7,796 nucleotides of DNA, taken from Candidatus Poribacteria bacterium. Its GTDB lineage: Bacteria; Poribacteria; WGA-4E; PCPOR2b. The notes under the pieces were generated by a model that did no database searches, was not told the DNA's origin, and saw only the letters and a list, made by a program, of their open reading frames with translations. Positions 6,125 to 7,796 of the stretch are shown here, one piece after another. The position numbers and the translations under genes are program-made. Each line of letters opens with the position of its first letter. The stretch's first letter is position 1. The stretch spans positions 1 through 7,796 of the forward strand of contig JAPUIP010000454.1 in the NCBI GenBank assembly GCA_027296925.1, read 5' to 3'.

Positions 6125-7462
6125 TCAAGAAATCCGGTTAGTTCGCCCTTGCCTGATGCGCAAGCGCCGAGCCAAGTCGGAGCGCATTCGTGCCTGGGGA
6201 TCGATCTCGTCGAGGACCGCGCGAAAGGCCTCCAGCTTCGGGTACATCGCCTCGAACGCCAGTGGCGACAGCCGAGAGTCCTTCGCGAGATAGATGCGCC
6301 CGCCATTGTCAAGGGTGATGCGTTCCAGGCGGGCGAGTAATTCCTCAGTCCCCGGCCGGCGTGGAAAATCCAGCGCGAGGGTGTAACCGCGTATGGGAAA
6401 CGACAGATAACCACGCCCTTCACTGCCCAACGTCTTTAACACCGCCAAGAAGGAAGCAGAGCGCGAACAAGATATCTCCTCAAGGAGACGCGGGATGCCC
6501 ACCGCGCTGGCGGCATCAGGCAAGACGCATTGAAACTGGTAAAACCCACGCCTTCCATAGACCCGATTCCAATCGAGAACGGCGTCGAGAGGGTAAAAAA
6601 AGCGTTCGAGAGGCACGAGTCGCTCCCGAGCGCCCGTAGGCACTCGGTGGTAATACCAGCCGTTGAATTCGCTAACGACGCGTGGATTGATCGCGAATGC
6701 TTGAAAGTCCAGCGGCACCCGGAGCCGCTTTGCCCGGCGATCAGGCATGCCCGTCGGTGTCAGTTCGGCGGTCCCCAGAATGCCGCGACCGAGGCTGGCG
6801 CCGCGCGCGAGCGCGTCGATCCAGCCGACGGAAAAGGTTGCAGTCGCGCGCACCCTCTCGAACGTTGCGAAGAACGCATCGAGATCCGGCATCCGCTCCT
6901 CACGCAGCTCAACTGCATTCGATGGGACGCGCTGCATGTTGAAGCATACCCGCAGCATGATACCGGTGAGCCCTATGCCACCGATAGTCGCAGCAAACAA
7001 ATCCGGCCGACTTTCCGGCGAGATTCGTACGACCTCTCCCGAGGGCAACAGCAGATCGATCCATCGCACGTGATCACCAAAGCTACCCGAGCGGTCGTGG
7101 TTCTTACCATGCACGTCATTGGCCACCGCACCACCGATGGTAGTGAAACCAGTACCAGGGCTCACGGGGACCACATACCCACGCGGAAGGAACTCCGCAA
7201 GCAAGTCGTGGAAGGCTAACCCAGGCCCGCAGACCAGGGTCCCGCTGTCGGCCTCGAAGGATTCGACTCGGTTGAGAAGCGCGGTCAACACGGTACGCCC
7301 CCCACTGTTCAAGGCGACGTCGCCGTAGCTGCGACCGCCGCCAAAAGCGATAATGCCTCGATTGTCTGCGGCGCGGATGGCTTCGATTACTTCGTCGGCC
7401 CCTTCCGGTGCGCAAGCGATAACCGAGGCGTACGCCGCACGTCCCCACCCATTGAGTGTCAT
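6125..7462 (-). CDS. DprE1-like FAD oxidoreductase (polyprenyl-phosphoryl-ribose 2'-oxidase)
   Basis: This 445-residue flavoprotein is homologous along its whole length to mycobacterial DprE1, which oxidises decaprenyl-phosphoryl-ribose at C2' to the 2-keto form. The FAD-binding domain has GGRSYGD (42-48), TTIGGAVANDVHGKNHD (107-123, His 118) and GSFGDHVR (126-133). The substrate domain keeps the Trp of VGWIDA (214), Gln 309 and 311, Lys 343 and the active-site Lys 394 in LAKDSR. The Cys attacked by benzothiazinones (Cys387 in M. tuberculosis) is Ala 363 here (YTLALDFP), and Tyr314 corresponds to Phe 289. I prefer ATG 7462 because family homology starts at once (TLNGWGRA) and a weak GGGA site precedes it; the frame also opens at ATG 7519, adding 19 residues. 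Its stop is 29 bp before the UbiA-fusion start. A DprE2 partner is not in the window. Other aldonolactone-oxidase-like roles are less likely. Confidence 0.92.
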   Translation of the reverse strand: MTLNGWGRAAYASVIACAPEGADEVIEAIRAADNRGIIAFGGGRSYGDVALNSGGRTVLTALLNRVESFEADSGTLVCGPGLAFHDLLAEFLPRGYVVPVSPGTGFTTIGGAVANDVHGKNHDRSGSFGDHVRWIDLLLPSGEVVRISPESRPDLFAATIGGIGLTGIMLRVCFNMQRVPSNAVELREERMPDLDAFFATFERVRATATFSVGWIDALARGASLGRGILGTAELTPTGMPDRRAKRLRVPLDFQAFAINPRVVSEFNGWYYHRVPTGARERLVPLERFFYPLDAVLDWNRVYGRRGFYQFQCVLPDAASAVGIPRLLEEISCSRSASFLAVLKTLGSEGRGYLSFPIRGYTLALDFPRRPGTEELLARLERITLDNGGRIYLAKDSRLSPLAFEAMYPKLEAFRAVLDEIDPQARMRSDLARRLRIRQGRTNRIS

Positions 7463-7727
7463 TGGTTCCCAGTTCACTGATTCACCACAGGTTCCACCCA
7501 ACCTACCAGGATTGGTCATTCGTGCGCTAGCAACGCCACGGCCAGCAGGACGACGCGACAGAGCTAGCTAGCAAGCCACAAAGTGATTGGTGCATCATCA
7601 CCCGCTGTTGTGAAAACAATAACGTCGACGGCCTTCCCAAGACCGCTCTGAAGCCACCGCCGCTCGCTTACCGAGGTCTAAGGACAGTTTGTCATGTCCA
7701 TTACCAGACAACGACCCAAATTGAACT
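7463..7727. other. Gap upstream of the DprE1-like gene
   Basis: No gene is supported here. On the minus strand one frame reads LCRVVLLAVALLAHE and stops in an ATGA overlap with the alternative DprE1 start at 7519, which would suit the tail of a membrane protein, but the frame is cut by TAG only 15 codons earlier. Upstream of that TAG the same frame is again open (ending DDAPITLWLAS). The gap may be a decayed gene or a leader. It also holds the interrupted palindrome GGACATGACAAACTGTCC (7682-7699), with 5-base arms, which is close to chance level. Confidence 0.4.
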
Positions 7728-7796
7728 TCAACGAACCGCACGCCTAGTACCTAAGTTCTTGTACTCCTGATAGGCTTCATAAAGCATGTCTTTGTC
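7728..7796 (-). CDS. C-terminal end of an unidentified protein
   Basis: From the right edge one minus frame reads DKDMLYEAYQEYKNLGTR and then RAVR before TGA (7730-7728). The residue pattern is that of a charged amphipathic helix and looks protein-like, unlike the other two frames, which contain early stops. Twenty-two codons are too few to name a family. If real, this gene lies upstream in the same direction and may belong to the same operon; it is where a DprE2-like reductase, a flippase or another sugar enzyme could sit. Confidence 0.42.
   Translation of the reverse strand, partial: DKDMLYEAYQEYKNLGTRRAVR

Noticed and set aside
6530..7219. 229-codon plus-strand frame
   Set aside because: It is antisense to the well-supported DprE1-like gene and its Arg/His/Pro-rich product is typical of an antisense shadow in GC-rich coding DNA.
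7682..7699. GGACATGACAAACTGTCC as an operator or insertion-sequence end
   Set aside because: The arms are only 5 bases with an 8-base spacer, which occurs by chance, and there is no matching second copy nearby.
1..7796. CRISPR arrays, tRNA or rRNA genes, riboswitches and intrinsic terminators
   Set aside because: I found no regularly spaced direct repeats, no tRNA-like cloverleaf with a TTCGA loop context, no rRNA segments and no GC-rich hairpin followed by a T run on either strand.

Overview
This window looks like part of a surface-polysaccharide (exopolysaccharide, capsule or O-antigen type) biosynthesis locus from a Gram-negative bacterium, most likely a proteobacterium of moderate to fairly high GC content. 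The gene families point there, but I cannot fix the genus. Every gene I can support lies on the minus strand, so the locus reads from right (7796) to left (1).

Layout in reading order. At the right edge is the last 22 codons of an unidentified gene, then about 265 bp with no convincing gene. Next come a DprE1-type FAD oxidoreductase (6125-7462) and a HAD phosphatase-UbiA prenyltransferase fusion (4638-6095), closely spaced. Between 4012 and 4625 lies a scar holding two decayed genes: the first third of a left-handed beta-helix acyltransferase and the frameshifted 5' end of a family 2 glycosyltransferase. An intact family 2 glycosyltransferase (3055-4011) and a family 4 glycosyltransferase (1683-3044) follow, 10 bp apart. 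A 500-bp gap (1182-1682) holds a possible transposase scrap and a GC-rich palindrome. Then come a PAPS-type sulfotransferase (285-1181), a 213-bp gap, and the first 23 codons of a bi-domain (zinc dehydrogenase plus Gfo/Idh/MocA) oxidoreductase at the left edge.

How the genes may work together: the UbiA domain resembles decaprenyl-phosphate 5-phosphoribosyltransferase (Rv3806c), and the oxidoreductase resembles DprE1 (Rv3790). These are enzymes of the mycobacterial route from PRPP to polyprenyl-phosphoryl-D-arabinofuranose. The HAD domain could supply the intervening 5-phosphatase step. A DprE2-like reductase is not in the window. The simplest hypothesis is that this locus makes a lipid-linked pentofuranose (ribose or arabinose) and builds it into a glycan assembled by GT2 and GT4 enzymes and decorated with sulfate. 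The scars at 4012-4625 and 1182-1682 show past gene loss, as expected in fast-changing polysaccharide loci.
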